DNA of 64,000 bases from positions 310,001 through 374,000 of the forward strand of contig NZ_LR593887.1 in NCBI RefSeq assembly GCF_901538355.1. The letters run 5' to 3'. Of this stretch, positions 24,840-32,679 are shown in pieces. Position 1 is the first letter of the stretch. The number at the start of each line of letters is the position of its first letter. The DNA is from Tuwongella immobilis. Lineage in GTDB: Bacteria; Planctomycetota; Planctomycetia; Gemmatales; Gemmataceae. The translations under genes and the position numbers were made by a program. Below the pieces are notes generated by a model that searched no databases, was not told the origin of the DNA, and saw only the letters and a list, made by a program, of their open reading frames with translations.

Positions 24840-26285
24840 ATGGATCGCTCGATTCGGGTGCGGCTCTCCGGGATGATGTTTTTGCATTATCTCGTGATGG
24901 GGGCGTGGGTTGTGCCGCTCGCCCCGTATCTCATGGCCCTCCCCACCGACGGTGGACTTCTCTTCACCGCCACGCAAACTAGCCAAATCTACTCCACGCT
25001 TGCCATTGCCGGGATTGTCGCTCCGCTGTTCATTGGATTATTGGCCGATCGCTTGTTCGCCGCCCAGCGAATCATGGTCGTCATGAATTTCATCGGCTGC
25101 GGCCTGATGGCGACGATCGCCTGGTGGTGTGCTTCGCAACAGGCGGAACTCGCCGAACTGTACCATCAAAAATTGCAATTGGCTGGAATCAACGGCGACA
25201 CACTCGTAAGCCCGGCCGCCGGAATCGCGTCGCAACTCCAACGCCTGCATCAAGATCCGGAACTGCGAGCGCGAGTCGATGCGATCTTTCGTCCGCTGTT
25301 TGGAATGTTATTCGCTTATGCGATGATTAATCTGACCACCACGACATTAACGAACGTCGTGAGTCTGCGAAATCTCGAACGCCCCCGCGAAATGTTCGGA
25401 AAGGTGCGGCTGGTCGGCACGTTCGGCTGGGTGGTTTCCGGATTGGTCGTGGCAATGCTACTCAATCCGATCTCCAATAGCCCGATGCTGTTCGCATGTG
25501 TGCTATCCATCGCCAGCGGTCTGTATTGCTTGCTGTTACCGCACACGCCCCCCGCCGGAAAGGGCACGAGCATTGGCGAAATGCTGGGCCTGCCCGCGCT
25601 GGGCATGCTCCGCGATCGTTCGTTTGCCGTGTTTCTGATCTGTGCGTGTACGCTGTCGATGGTGCAATCGTTCTGGGTGATTTATACCAACAAGTTTTTG
25701 ACCGACATTCAGGCACCCAAGCCGACCGCCGTGCAGACACTCGCACAATGGTCCGAAATGCTCTGCATGGCGTTGATGCCGTTGGCGTTCATTCGCCTGG
25801 GCGTGAAATGGATGATGGTCCTGGGATTACTCGGCTGGCTGCTGCGAAATGGGCTGTTTGCGACGGGATCGATGCCACTTTCGGTCGTGATCGGCCTGCC
25901 GCTTCACGGATTGAGCTACTGTTTCTTTTACATCACCGCTCAATTGTACATTGATCGCATGGCCCCGTTGCATCTGCGGGCCAGCGCCCAGGCGATTTTC
26001 GTCTTCGTCTCGTCCGGCGTCGGCACGCTCGTGGGCAATGTCATCGCATCGTCAATTGTACAGGCGAATACGGTGGGAAGTGTCGTCAATTGGACGAACG
26101 TCTGGCTGGTGCCATTCCTCGCGTCGGCAGTCATTCTTACGGTGTTTCTGGCATTTTTCCGCGGCGAGGTGCCGGTGTCGGACTCGGGGCATCCGCATCC
26201 GCCGCAGCCGAGTGACGGGCCGAATTCTGCGACAAAATCGAGTCCCGGCATTGAAGTAACGCTGTCTCGTGTCGCTCGAAGATGA
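24840..26285 (+). CDS. MFS transporter of the nucleoside permease (NupG-like) type
   Basis: 481 residues, about 12 membrane segments. The start (RLSGMMFLHYLVMGAWVVPL) and the FIGLLADRLFAAQR loop match the nucleoside:proton symporter branch of MFS proteins. It would import nucleosides or a related solute; the substrate is inferred from the branch only. The ATG at 24,840 is preferred over 24,813. The last ~45 residues are a Pro/Ser-rich hydrophilic tail whose coding DNA overlaps the 3-prime end of the convergent acyl-CoA synthetase gene by 149 bases. Confidence 0.8.
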   Translation: MDRSIRVRLSGMMFLHYLVMGAWVVPLAPYLMALPTDGGLLFTATQTSQIYSTLAIAGIVAPLFIGLLADRLFAAQRIMVVMNFIGCGLMATIAWWCASQQAELAELYHQKLQLAGINGDTLVSPAAGIASQLQRLHQDPELRARVDAIFRPLFGMLFAYAMINLTTTTLTNVVSLRNLERPREMFGKVRLVGTFGWVVSGLVVAMLLNPISNSPMLFACVLSIASGLYCLLLPHTPPAGKGTSIGEMLGLPALGMLRDRSFAVFLICACTLSMVQSFWVIYTNKFLTDIQAPKPTAVQTLAQWSEMLCMALMPLAFIRLGVKWMMVLGLLGWLLRNGLFATGSMPLSVVIGLPLHGLSYCFFYITAQLYIDRMAPLHLRASAQAIFVFVSSGVGTLVGNVIASSIVQANTVGSVVNWTNVWLVPFLASAVILTVFLAFFRGEVPVSDSGHPHPPQPSDGPNSATKSSPGIEVTLSRVARR

Positions 26286-27732
26286 TGCCCCGTCGGGGTT
26301 TATGGCTCACTGTCACTTCACCGGCTTGAATCGACAGCGGCTCGCGGCGGATCACCCACCCTGCGAGCTGCTCCCATGGTGGGAGATCGGCCAATGCTGC
26401 CGTAACCTGTTTGCCAATCTCCACTTCGGACAATTCACCCGGCCAGATGAGCAAGCCGATGAGAAACGGCCACCCTTCGCCAAACACCAACGCCTGATCC
26501 ATGCCGGGAATCGCCCGCAATCGGCTTTCGACGGTTTCGGGCACGACTTTTCGCCCGGTCGAGAACACGATTAAGTCCTTTTTCCGTCCGGAGATGCGCA
26601 AAAAGCCATCGGCATCGAGTTCGCCCAAATCGCCCGTGTGGAGCCACCCATCGCGAATCGCCTCGGCAGTCGCTTGTGGATCATTCCAATAGCCAAGCAT
26701 GACATTCGCACCACGCAGCAGCACTTCACCATCCGAAGCAATCTGGACGTCGTAACCTGGTAGCGGTTGTCCGACTGTCCCAATTCGATTGGCGTGTGGG
26801 CGATTCACGCAATGCGTCGGCGAGGTTTCGGTCAACCCATACCCCTGAAGCAGCGGAAGTCCTGCAGCAGCATAGACTTGCGCCACGGCTGGTGGGAGAC
26901 CTGCACCACCCACGAACAGTGTGCGAATCCGCCCACCCAGCATCCTCGGAAGTTCATTCGGGTGCGAGATGGTGTGCAGGAGCTTTTCGTAAAACCGGGG
27001 GACATTGCGAACCTGCGTTGGCCGGAACTCCTGAAGCAGTCGGGGGATGCGCTCCGGACTTTCGCTGAGTAACAGCGTTGCACCGGCGATGATCGCCTGA
27101 TACCCGTCCGAGACACGAGCGTAGATGTGACTGAATGGCAACGAATTCAACATCGTCGCCGCAACTCCCCATGGTATCTCGGTTTGCGTCGTGATGGCAT
27201 TGTGAAACACGTTGCGATGCGACAGCATCACGCCTTTGGGGACGCCGGTGGTTCCGGAGGTGAACAGGATTGTGGCGAGGTCGGTTTCGGATCGCAATCG
27301 GGGCGGCCAATCGCGGAAGAATGGCGGGGGGAGAGCGTCGAACGATTCCGGGATTTGGAAAATCTGCCATTCGTTCTGGGATGCGGAGCTTGCCTGGAGC
27401 CGGGCGGCGCGCTCATCATCGCCGACAAACACCAGCCGACAGCCCGCGCGACGCAGTTGCTCGGCGACCATGGCATCCGGCAATTCCGCATGCAGGGGCA
27501 CCGAAACCGCCCCCGCCGCCGCGATGCCCAAATCGGTGGGTAACCACCCGAGCTGATTCCGCGCCCACAGCCCGACCCGATCGCCGGGCCGCGCTCCCGC
27601 ATCGAGCAACTGCCAAGCAACTCGACCGACCCAATCGACATGTTGGGCATATGTCAGATGGGATCGGTCGGTACGAATCGCCACAACATCAGGCTGGCGT
27701 TGGGCTTGCGACTGAAGGCAATCAAGCATCAT
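26137..27732 (-). CDS. AMP-forming acyl-CoA synthetase/ligase
   Basis: 531 residues. The adenylate-forming motifs are complete: LFTSGTTGVPKGVMLSHRN (about residue 160), GYGLTETSP (about 300), HTGDLGELDADGFLRISGRKK (about 370) with the hinge and catalytic region following, and a C-terminal Lys candidate in SHKPRRG. It would activate a fatty or aromatic acid to its CoA ester; the substrate is unknown. Its start overlaps the DsbD-like stop by one base (TGATG), so it is the last gene of that operon. The last ~35 residues are a Ser/Pro/Ala tail lying over the MFS gene end. Confidence 0.87.
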   Translation of the reverse strand: MMLDCLQSQAQRQPDVVAIRTDRSHLTYAQHVDWVGRVAWQLLDAGARPGDRVGLWARNQLGWLPTDLGIAAAGAVSVPLHAELPDAMVAEQLRRAGCRLVFVGDDERAARLQASSASQNEWQIFQIPESFDALPPPFFRDWPPRLRSETDLATILFTSGTTGVPKGVMLSHRNVFHNAITTQTEIPWGVAATMLNSLPFSHIYARVSDGYQAIIAGATLLLSESPERIPRLLQEFRPTQVRNVPRFYEKLLHTISHPNELPRMLGGRIRTLFVGGAGLPPAVAQVYAAAGLPLLQGYGLTETSPTHCVNRPHANRIGTVGQPLPGYDVQIASDGEVLLRGANVMLGYWNDPQATAEAIRDGWLHTGDLGELDADGFLRISGRKKDLIVFSTGRKVVPETVESRLRAIPGMDQALVFGEGWPFLIGLLIWPGELSEVEIGKQVTAALADLPPWEQLAGWVIRREPLSIQAGEVTVSHKPRRGIIFERHETALLQCRDSILSQNSARHSAAADADAPSPTPAPRRGKMPETP

Positions 27733-29942
27733 CAGCGAGTCGCCACTCCGGTCGCCTGTTTTTGAAACGGCTGATTCAAGAATTTCAGGAATCCCGGAAT
27801 GTCGTTGATCTTGCCTTCGGAGTATGGGCCGAAGACTTGGATTTTGCCATTGGGCAACGGTTCCAGGATGACGTAAAGCGGTAACTGCTCGCTGCCAAAG
27901 GCTTTGCGTTGGAAATTCAAATTGACCAGTGCTTGTGCCTCGCGCTTTTCGAGGCTTGGATCGGAACCTTCAAACAGATTGACTGGAATCTCATCGGTGT
28001 AGAGTTGCACCATTCGGAACTTCTTGAGTTGTTCCGAAACTTCGGGGCGCGTGAAGATCGCCATTTCGTTGTATTTGCAATTGGTACAAGTGACGCCGGT
28101 GAAATCAACAAACACGTATTGCGGCGTTCCCGTGCTGGCGCGTTGGGCCGCAGCTTCGGTCAGGGCGGTTTTCAGATTCGCGGTAATCGATTCGTCTTTG
28201 CCCGACTTCTTGGTTTCCGGCAGCAAGAACGAATCCACCCAAGCGTAGACTACCCCAGTGGGCCGCGGGCGTTCGCCGGCGGGGGTGGTGAAGGTTGCGG
28301 GCAGCAGGTAGAAGCTCAACCCGACGAACACCACTCCCAGCAACAGCCGCGGAACGGGGATCGATTCGGGGTTATCGTCGTGCGGAAGTCGATACAGATT
28401 CAGCAGATACAACCCGCAGAGCAGCGAAATCGTGATCCACGCCCCGAGTACCACATCGTAGGTGAAGTACGCGGTTTCGGGCAGGAAGCGAAGTTCTGCC
28501 GTGCGGAAAAATTTGAACGCGGCGGCAAATTCGAGGAAGCCCATCACGACTTTCACGGAGTTCATCCACGATCCGGCCCGAGGCAACGACTTCATCATGC
28601 CGGGGAACAACGCCAGAACGAAGAACGGCGAGGCGAACGCCGTGGCGAAGACGAGGCCCGCCATGAGCAGCTCAAATTGGCTGAAATTCCCCTGCGCGAC
28701 CATGCCGCTGAATCCGCCCAAGAACGGAGCGACGCACGTAAAGCTAATGATGGTAAAGGTTAACGCCATGAAGATGGTGCCGATCACGCCGCCTGCACCT
28801 TCGCGGGAACCGGTGAATCGGGTGAGGAAATTCGGCAGCGTGATTTCGTACATTCCGAAGAGGCTGAGTGCGAAAAAGACAAACAAACAGCCGAGGAATA
28901 GATTCATCCACGGATTTACCGACAAGCCGCGGAATACGGACAAGAGCGTGAATGCGGACGTGCCCAACACGATGATGATCGTTAGTGAGTAGATCACGGC
29001 CTGGAGAATCGGTGTGCCCCCCGATTGCTCGCTCTTTTTCAGGAAGATACTAACCGTGATTGGAATCATCGGGAAGACGCACGGCGTGACCAGCGAAATC
29101 CAGCCCCACATGGCGGCGGTGATGAGCAGCGACCAGAAACTGGTCGTCAATCCGGCGTTCGGCCCTTTCTCCGATTCGAATTGCAGACGTTCGCGGATTT
29201 TTTCGAGAACTGTCGCATCATCTTCGGCAGCAAGCGGTTGCGGATTCTTCGGCAATTCGACCTTCGGCAGTTCGGCGGCCGGTTTGCCATTCGGTGTGGT
29301 CGGCGGCGTGACTTCGGGGGGGACCACAGGTGGATTCTTCGGCGGCGTGGTCGGCGGCGTCACCGTACCGTTACCGGCCTTGGAGACAAAGTTGGCCACC
29401 TCTTCCGAGTACGCGGCCTCGATGGGTTGACTGCCCGACTTCACTTCGATGCTGGTTTCAAATTTCATGCGTTCCGGCGGCAGACAGCGGCGGGCATCGC
29501 ATACCAATAATCGCCCAGGAATCTGAATCTTGAGCGTACCTGGCTTCGCCTTGGGGGAGATCACCGCTTTGCGGGTCCACGTCACTTCGGACTTGTACAG
29601 CCGCATTTCTTGCACCATCAAGTCGACATCCGGCTTGGTGATGAAGGTTGCTGGGTCTTCAAATGGTCCGACGAAGATGATGTCGCCATCAGTGGGGAAG
29701 GTGAATCGGTTGGTTTGCGATGAGGCTTTGGGATCGACCTGATGGGTGGGGTAGGTGTGCCACCCGGGGATCAGCTTCAGCCCGAACGTGACCGTAACCG
29801 TTTGCCCTGGAACGGCTTCGGTGGGAGTGACGTTGGTGGTGATGGCGGTCACCACGTCTTTGAATCGTTCGTTTTGCCCGAATGCGGTCCACGGAATCCC
29901 GAGGAGGCAGATCCAACTTGCAAGCAGGTACCAGGGCTTCAT
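27732..29942 (-). CDS. dsbD: DsbD-like thiol:disulfide interchange protein
   Basis: 736 residues from ATG 29,942 (GGAAGG upstream); the frame is open further up without meaning. A signal peptide is followed by a DsbD-N-like domain (GWHTYPTHQVDPKA), a Pro-rich linker (~240-270), a membrane domain of about eight segments (WISLVTPCVFPMIPITVSIF, SFTCVAPFLGG, two Pro-flanked Cys), and a thioredoxin-like end with FVDFTGVTCTNCKYNEM. It carries electrons from cytoplasmic thioredoxin across the membrane to exported thiol proteins. It lies between a DsbD-N-only gene and an acyl-CoA synthetase on the same strand. Confidence 0.85.
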   Translation of the reverse strand: MKPWYLLASWICLLGIPWTAFGQNERFKDVVTAITTNVTPTEAVPGQTVTVTFGLKLIPGWHTYPTHQVDPKASSQTNRFTFPTDGDIIFVGPFEDPATFITKPDVDLMVQEMRLYKSEVTWTRKAVISPKAKPGTLKIQIPGRLLVCDARRCLPPERMKFETSIEVKSGSQPIEAAYSEEVANFVSKAGNGTVTPPTTPPKNPPVVPPEVTPPTTPNGKPAAELPKVELPKNPQPLAAEDDATVLEKIRERLQFESEKGPNAGLTTSFWSLLITAAMWGWISLVTPCVFPMIPITVSIFLKKSEQSGGTPILQAVIYSLTIIIVLGTSAFTLLSVFRGLSVNPWMNLFLGCLFVFFALSLFGMYEITLPNFLTRFTGSREGAGGVIGTIFMALTFTIISFTCVAPFLGGFSGMVAQGNFSQFELLMAGLVFATAFASPFFVLALFPGMMKSLPRAGSWMNSVKVVMGFLEFAAAFKFFRTAELRFLPETAYFTYDVVLGAWITISLLCGLYLLNLYRLPHDDNPESIPVPRLLLGVVFVGLSFYLLPATFTTPAGERPRPTGVVYAWVDSFLLPETKKSGKDESITANLKTALTEAAAQRASTGTPQYVFVDFTGVTCTNCKYNEMAIFTRPEVSEQLKKFRMVQLYTDEIPVNLFEGSDPSLEKREAQALVNLNFQRKAFGSEQLPLYVILEPLPNGKIQVFGPYSEGKINDIPGFLKFLNQPFQKQATGVATR

Positions 29943-30201
29943 ACCAACATTCCTTCCAACAGGAACAATGATCCGGTCAGCGGGGCGGGGTGGTTGCCAG
30001 GGCACGGGCCACTTCCGCGCGATGCGCTGCTTCCTCATTCATCGGTTCGCCGGGAACTCGAAATTTGCAATGCGGACTCTGGTTCATCGGTGTCGATCGT
30101 GATGATTAGACGCCGGAAACGGCCACGGGATTCACCAAGTGGCAAACCCGCGACCGTTTATGGGATACCAGATCGCACGACACCAAGCCTCGCCATTCAC
30201 C

Positions 30202-30771
30202 TTAGCGAGATGGTGCGGCCAAGGCTTTCTCGACTTCCGCGCGATATTCGGGCGCAACTTCCACTGGCGTTCCGGCGATGGTCAGTTTCGCGGGGGCGGC
30301 TACGGGAACGGGCACGCATTTATCGTCGGTGCAGACCGTCAGGCGAGCGGCGATTTTCGCTTCGGCAGCACCCGCTGCCGCATTCGGGGCCACAATCGCT
30401 TTGCGTTCCCACGTCACGGTTCCATGATAAATCAATAGTTTTTCAATTTCCAGAATCGGTTCGGCCTTCACCTCAGCGTTCGCAGGATCTTTGATCGCTC
30501 CAACGAAGACCAGCGAGCCAGTCTTGGGGAAGGTGAGCTTGTTGACCATCGTGCGAGCGTTTTCGTCCACTTGCATCGTCGGGTAGGTGTGCCAGCCGTT
30601 CTTCAGCTTGATCGTGAATTTCACCGTAACCAGTTCACCGGGACGGGCTTGCGCCGGTTCGACCGATGCAGAAACCGATTCAATGGCATCGCTGGCGGTA
30701 TCTTGGGCCGTCGCAATGCTGGAGGTGAGCAGGACAAGGGCCAACGCCCCTACCAACGTGCGGATGATCAT
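30202..30771 (-). CDS. Exported DsbD-N-like protein without membrane domain
   Basis: 189 residues with signal peptide (LVGALALVLLTSSIATA). The mature part aligns by eye with the N-terminal domain of the DsbD-like protein downstream (LKNGWHTYPTMQVDENA, LTFPKTGSLVFVG, TVTWERKAIVAP). The single Cys pair is TVCTDDKC. It lacks the membrane and thioredoxin parts. It probably exchanges electrons with, or is a freely soluble copy of, the alpha domain of DsbD. Start at the second Met (30,771). Confidence 0.75.
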   Translation of the reverse strand: MIIRTLVGALALVLLTSSIATAQDTASDAIESVSASVEPAQARPGELVTVKFTIKLKNGWHTYPTMQVDENARTMVNKLTFPKTGSLVFVGAIKDPANAEVKAEPILEIEKLLIYHGTVTWERKAIVAPNAAAGAAEAKIAARLTVCTDDKCVPVPVAAPAKLTIAGTPVEVAPEYRAEVEKALAAPSR

Positions 30772-30807
30772 ACCGGGCACTCCTTCCCTGGCTGGTGGGC
30801 TTGGGGG

Positions 30808-30837
30808 AAACGGGGGAGTCCCACCGGTCCCCCGTTT
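30808..30837 (-). terminator. Hairpin between the thioredoxin-NHL and DsbD-N genes
   Basis: AAACGGGGGA at 30,808-30,817 pairs perfectly with 30,828-30,837 (10 bp stem, 10-base loop). A T-rich stretch is present on the plus side only, so termination on the minus strand may be partial. Confidence 0.45.
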
Positions 30838-30908
30838 CTATTTTGGCACCGGCCTGCGATTGGACGCAATGGCAATCTGCCAGGCCGGAATCTTCATCGA
30901 ACGCCGAA

Positions 30909-32564
30909 CTATTCGGCTTTCGGCTCAACGGGCAGCGACACTCCCTTGAGTGCGAGCGTGCTGACGGCTTTGGTCTTCAGATCGACGACGCGAATGCGGT
31001 GGGCATTGGTGTCGGCGACGTAAAGCTTTCCTGCCGCGTAGCTTAGGCCAGCCGGTTCGTTGAACGCCGGATCTTTGCCTTCGCTCTTGATAAACGTCGC
31101 CAGCGTCCGCGTCTTCGGGTCGATCGTCTTCAGCTTGCTGTTGTAGGTATCCGCGACGTAAATCAGACCGTCGTGATAGGCAACCGCCAGGGCATGTTGC
31201 AGCCGCGCATCATCTCCGACCCCGTCGATGTCGCCAAATTCAAACAACCCTTGGCCGATGAGGGTTTCGACGCGACCTTTGCCGTCCATCGGGAGCTTCC
31301 GAATCGCGGAAACTTCGCAATCGGCGACATACAGATTCGTCCCATCCGTCGTCAGGCCCGAGGGTTGCGCAAACCGAGAGGCGTAAAGCGGACCGTCTTT
31401 GATATTCTCGCGACCATCCCCGGCATAGTTTTGGACCGTGCCTTTGGCCAAATCCATTGTCCAGATTTGGTGGTGACCCGCCATGGCAATGAACAGGGTA
31501 TCGCCCTTCACGAGCAGATCCCAGGGGCTGTTCAGACCGACGCTCTTGCCTTCGCCACCGAGCAAGCGATCGCGATTTTGCTCGCCGGTGCCTGCGATGC
31601 GCGTGACGGTCCCCTTGACGAGGTCGGCGGCGCGAATGCAGTGGTTGCGGCGATCGGCGATGTAAAGCGTATCCCCTTTCAGGGCCATCCCTTGCGGATC
31701 TTCGAATTGGGCTTCGGCAAAGCTACCATCTTTCAGACCGGGGCCGTTGCCGCCAATGATCGCTTGTTTGTTCCCATCCAAGTCGGTGATGACAATGCGA
31801 TGGTTGGTGCTATCGGCAATGAACAGCCGCTTGCTGGCTTCGTCGGCAAGCACTTTGCCGGGGAAGAACAGCGGCGAATCTTTCTTCTCGCGGAAGCGGA
31901 TCAGGTCGAAGCGCATCGGCTTTTCGTTGAGCGTCTTCTTGGCGCGATGCTTCTTGATTTGGCCATCGATCACCCGTTCCAGCAATTCGAGATTGCCTTC
32001 GCCCGAGGCTTGGCCCAGGTAGTTGCCTTCCGGATCAATCACCGCCAGCGTCGGCCAGGAGCGCACGCCGTAGTTGTTCCAGATCTTCATTTCGGCGTCG
32101 TTGACGACTGGGTGCGAGATTTCGTAGCGCAGAATGGCTTCGCGGATGTTGCCGCTGTCTTTCTCGGTGTCGAACTTCGCGGAGTGGACGCCGATGACGA
32201 CGACCTGATTCGCGTACTTCTTTTCGAGTTTCGCCAAGTCCGGCAACGTGTGGATGCAGTTGATGCAGCAATAAGTCCAGAAGTCGAGGACGACGATTTT
32301 ACCTTTGAGGTCTTTGAGCGTCAGCGGGCCGGAGGTATTCAGCCACGCGATGCCGCCTTCGAGTTCGGGGGCGGGTTTGAGTTGCGGTTCATCGCCATTT
32401 TCTTCTTGTTGAGCCGCGACAGCGAGGGCGTTGCGGGGGAACATCTGTTGGGACGCCACCACGAACAGGGCAAGCAGCCCTGCGAAAATCCCAACGCTAA
32501 ACAGGATCGGCAGAAGCGATCGGCGGGATTTGAGGGGGGTGGCGGGGTTCGGCTCGGGGTTCAT
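30909..32564 (-). CDS. Membrane-anchored thioredoxin-like plus NHL-repeat protein
   Basis: 551 residues from ATG 32,564 (GGAGAG upstream). One N-terminal membrane segment (LLPILFSVGIFAGLLALFVV) is followed by a thioredoxin/TlpA-like domain with WTYCCINCIHTLPDL (active Cys pair with CCINC) and about six NHL repeats forming a propeller (RLFIADSTNHRIVITDLDG, LYIADRRNHCIRAADL, LYVADTNAHRIRVVDL). The order matches NHLRC2-type proteins. It probably acts on exported thiols; neighbours on the same strand are DsbD-type proteins. Confidence 0.85.
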   Translation of the reverse strand: MNPEPNPATPLKSRRSLLPILFSVGIFAGLLALFVVASQQMFPRNALAVAAQQEENGDEPQLKPAPELEGGIAWLNTSGPLTLKDLKGKIVVLDFWTYCCINCIHTLPDLAKLEKKYANQVVVIGVHSAKFDTEKDSGNIREAILRYEISHPVVNDAEMKIWNNYGVRSWPTLAVIDPEGNYLGQASGEGNLELLERVIDGQIKKHRAKKTLNEKPMRFDLIRFREKKDSPLFFPGKVLADEASKRLFIADSTNHRIVITDLDGNKQAIIGGNGPGLKDGSFAEAQFEDPQGMALKGDTLYIADRRNHCIRAADLVKGTVTRIAGTGEQNRDRLLGGEGKSVGLNSPWDLLVKGDTLFIAMAGHHQIWTMDLAKGTVQNYAGDGRENIKDGPLYASRFAQPSGLTTDGTNLYVADCEVSAIRKLPMDGKGRVETLIGQGLFEFGDIDGVGDDARLQHALAVAYHDGLIYVADTYNSKLKTIDPKTRTLATFIKSEGKDPAFNEPAGLSYAAGKLYVADTNAHRIRVVDLKTKAVSTLALKGVSLPVEPKAE

Positions 32565-32679
32565 GAAAACAGCTCTCCTCGTTGCGGGCCGCCAAGGGGA
32601 TAGACCCGGCCAATGCCGGGATATTCCCATGATACCCACCCACGAAGCGGAACTCCAAGACGAACCCAAGATTCATCGA

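Noticed and set aside
30840-30860. A sigma-54-type promoter (TGGCAC motif) near the thiol-redox cluster
   Set aside because: The second element (TTGCA) is not at the right spacing, and the site lies at a terminator-like hairpin.
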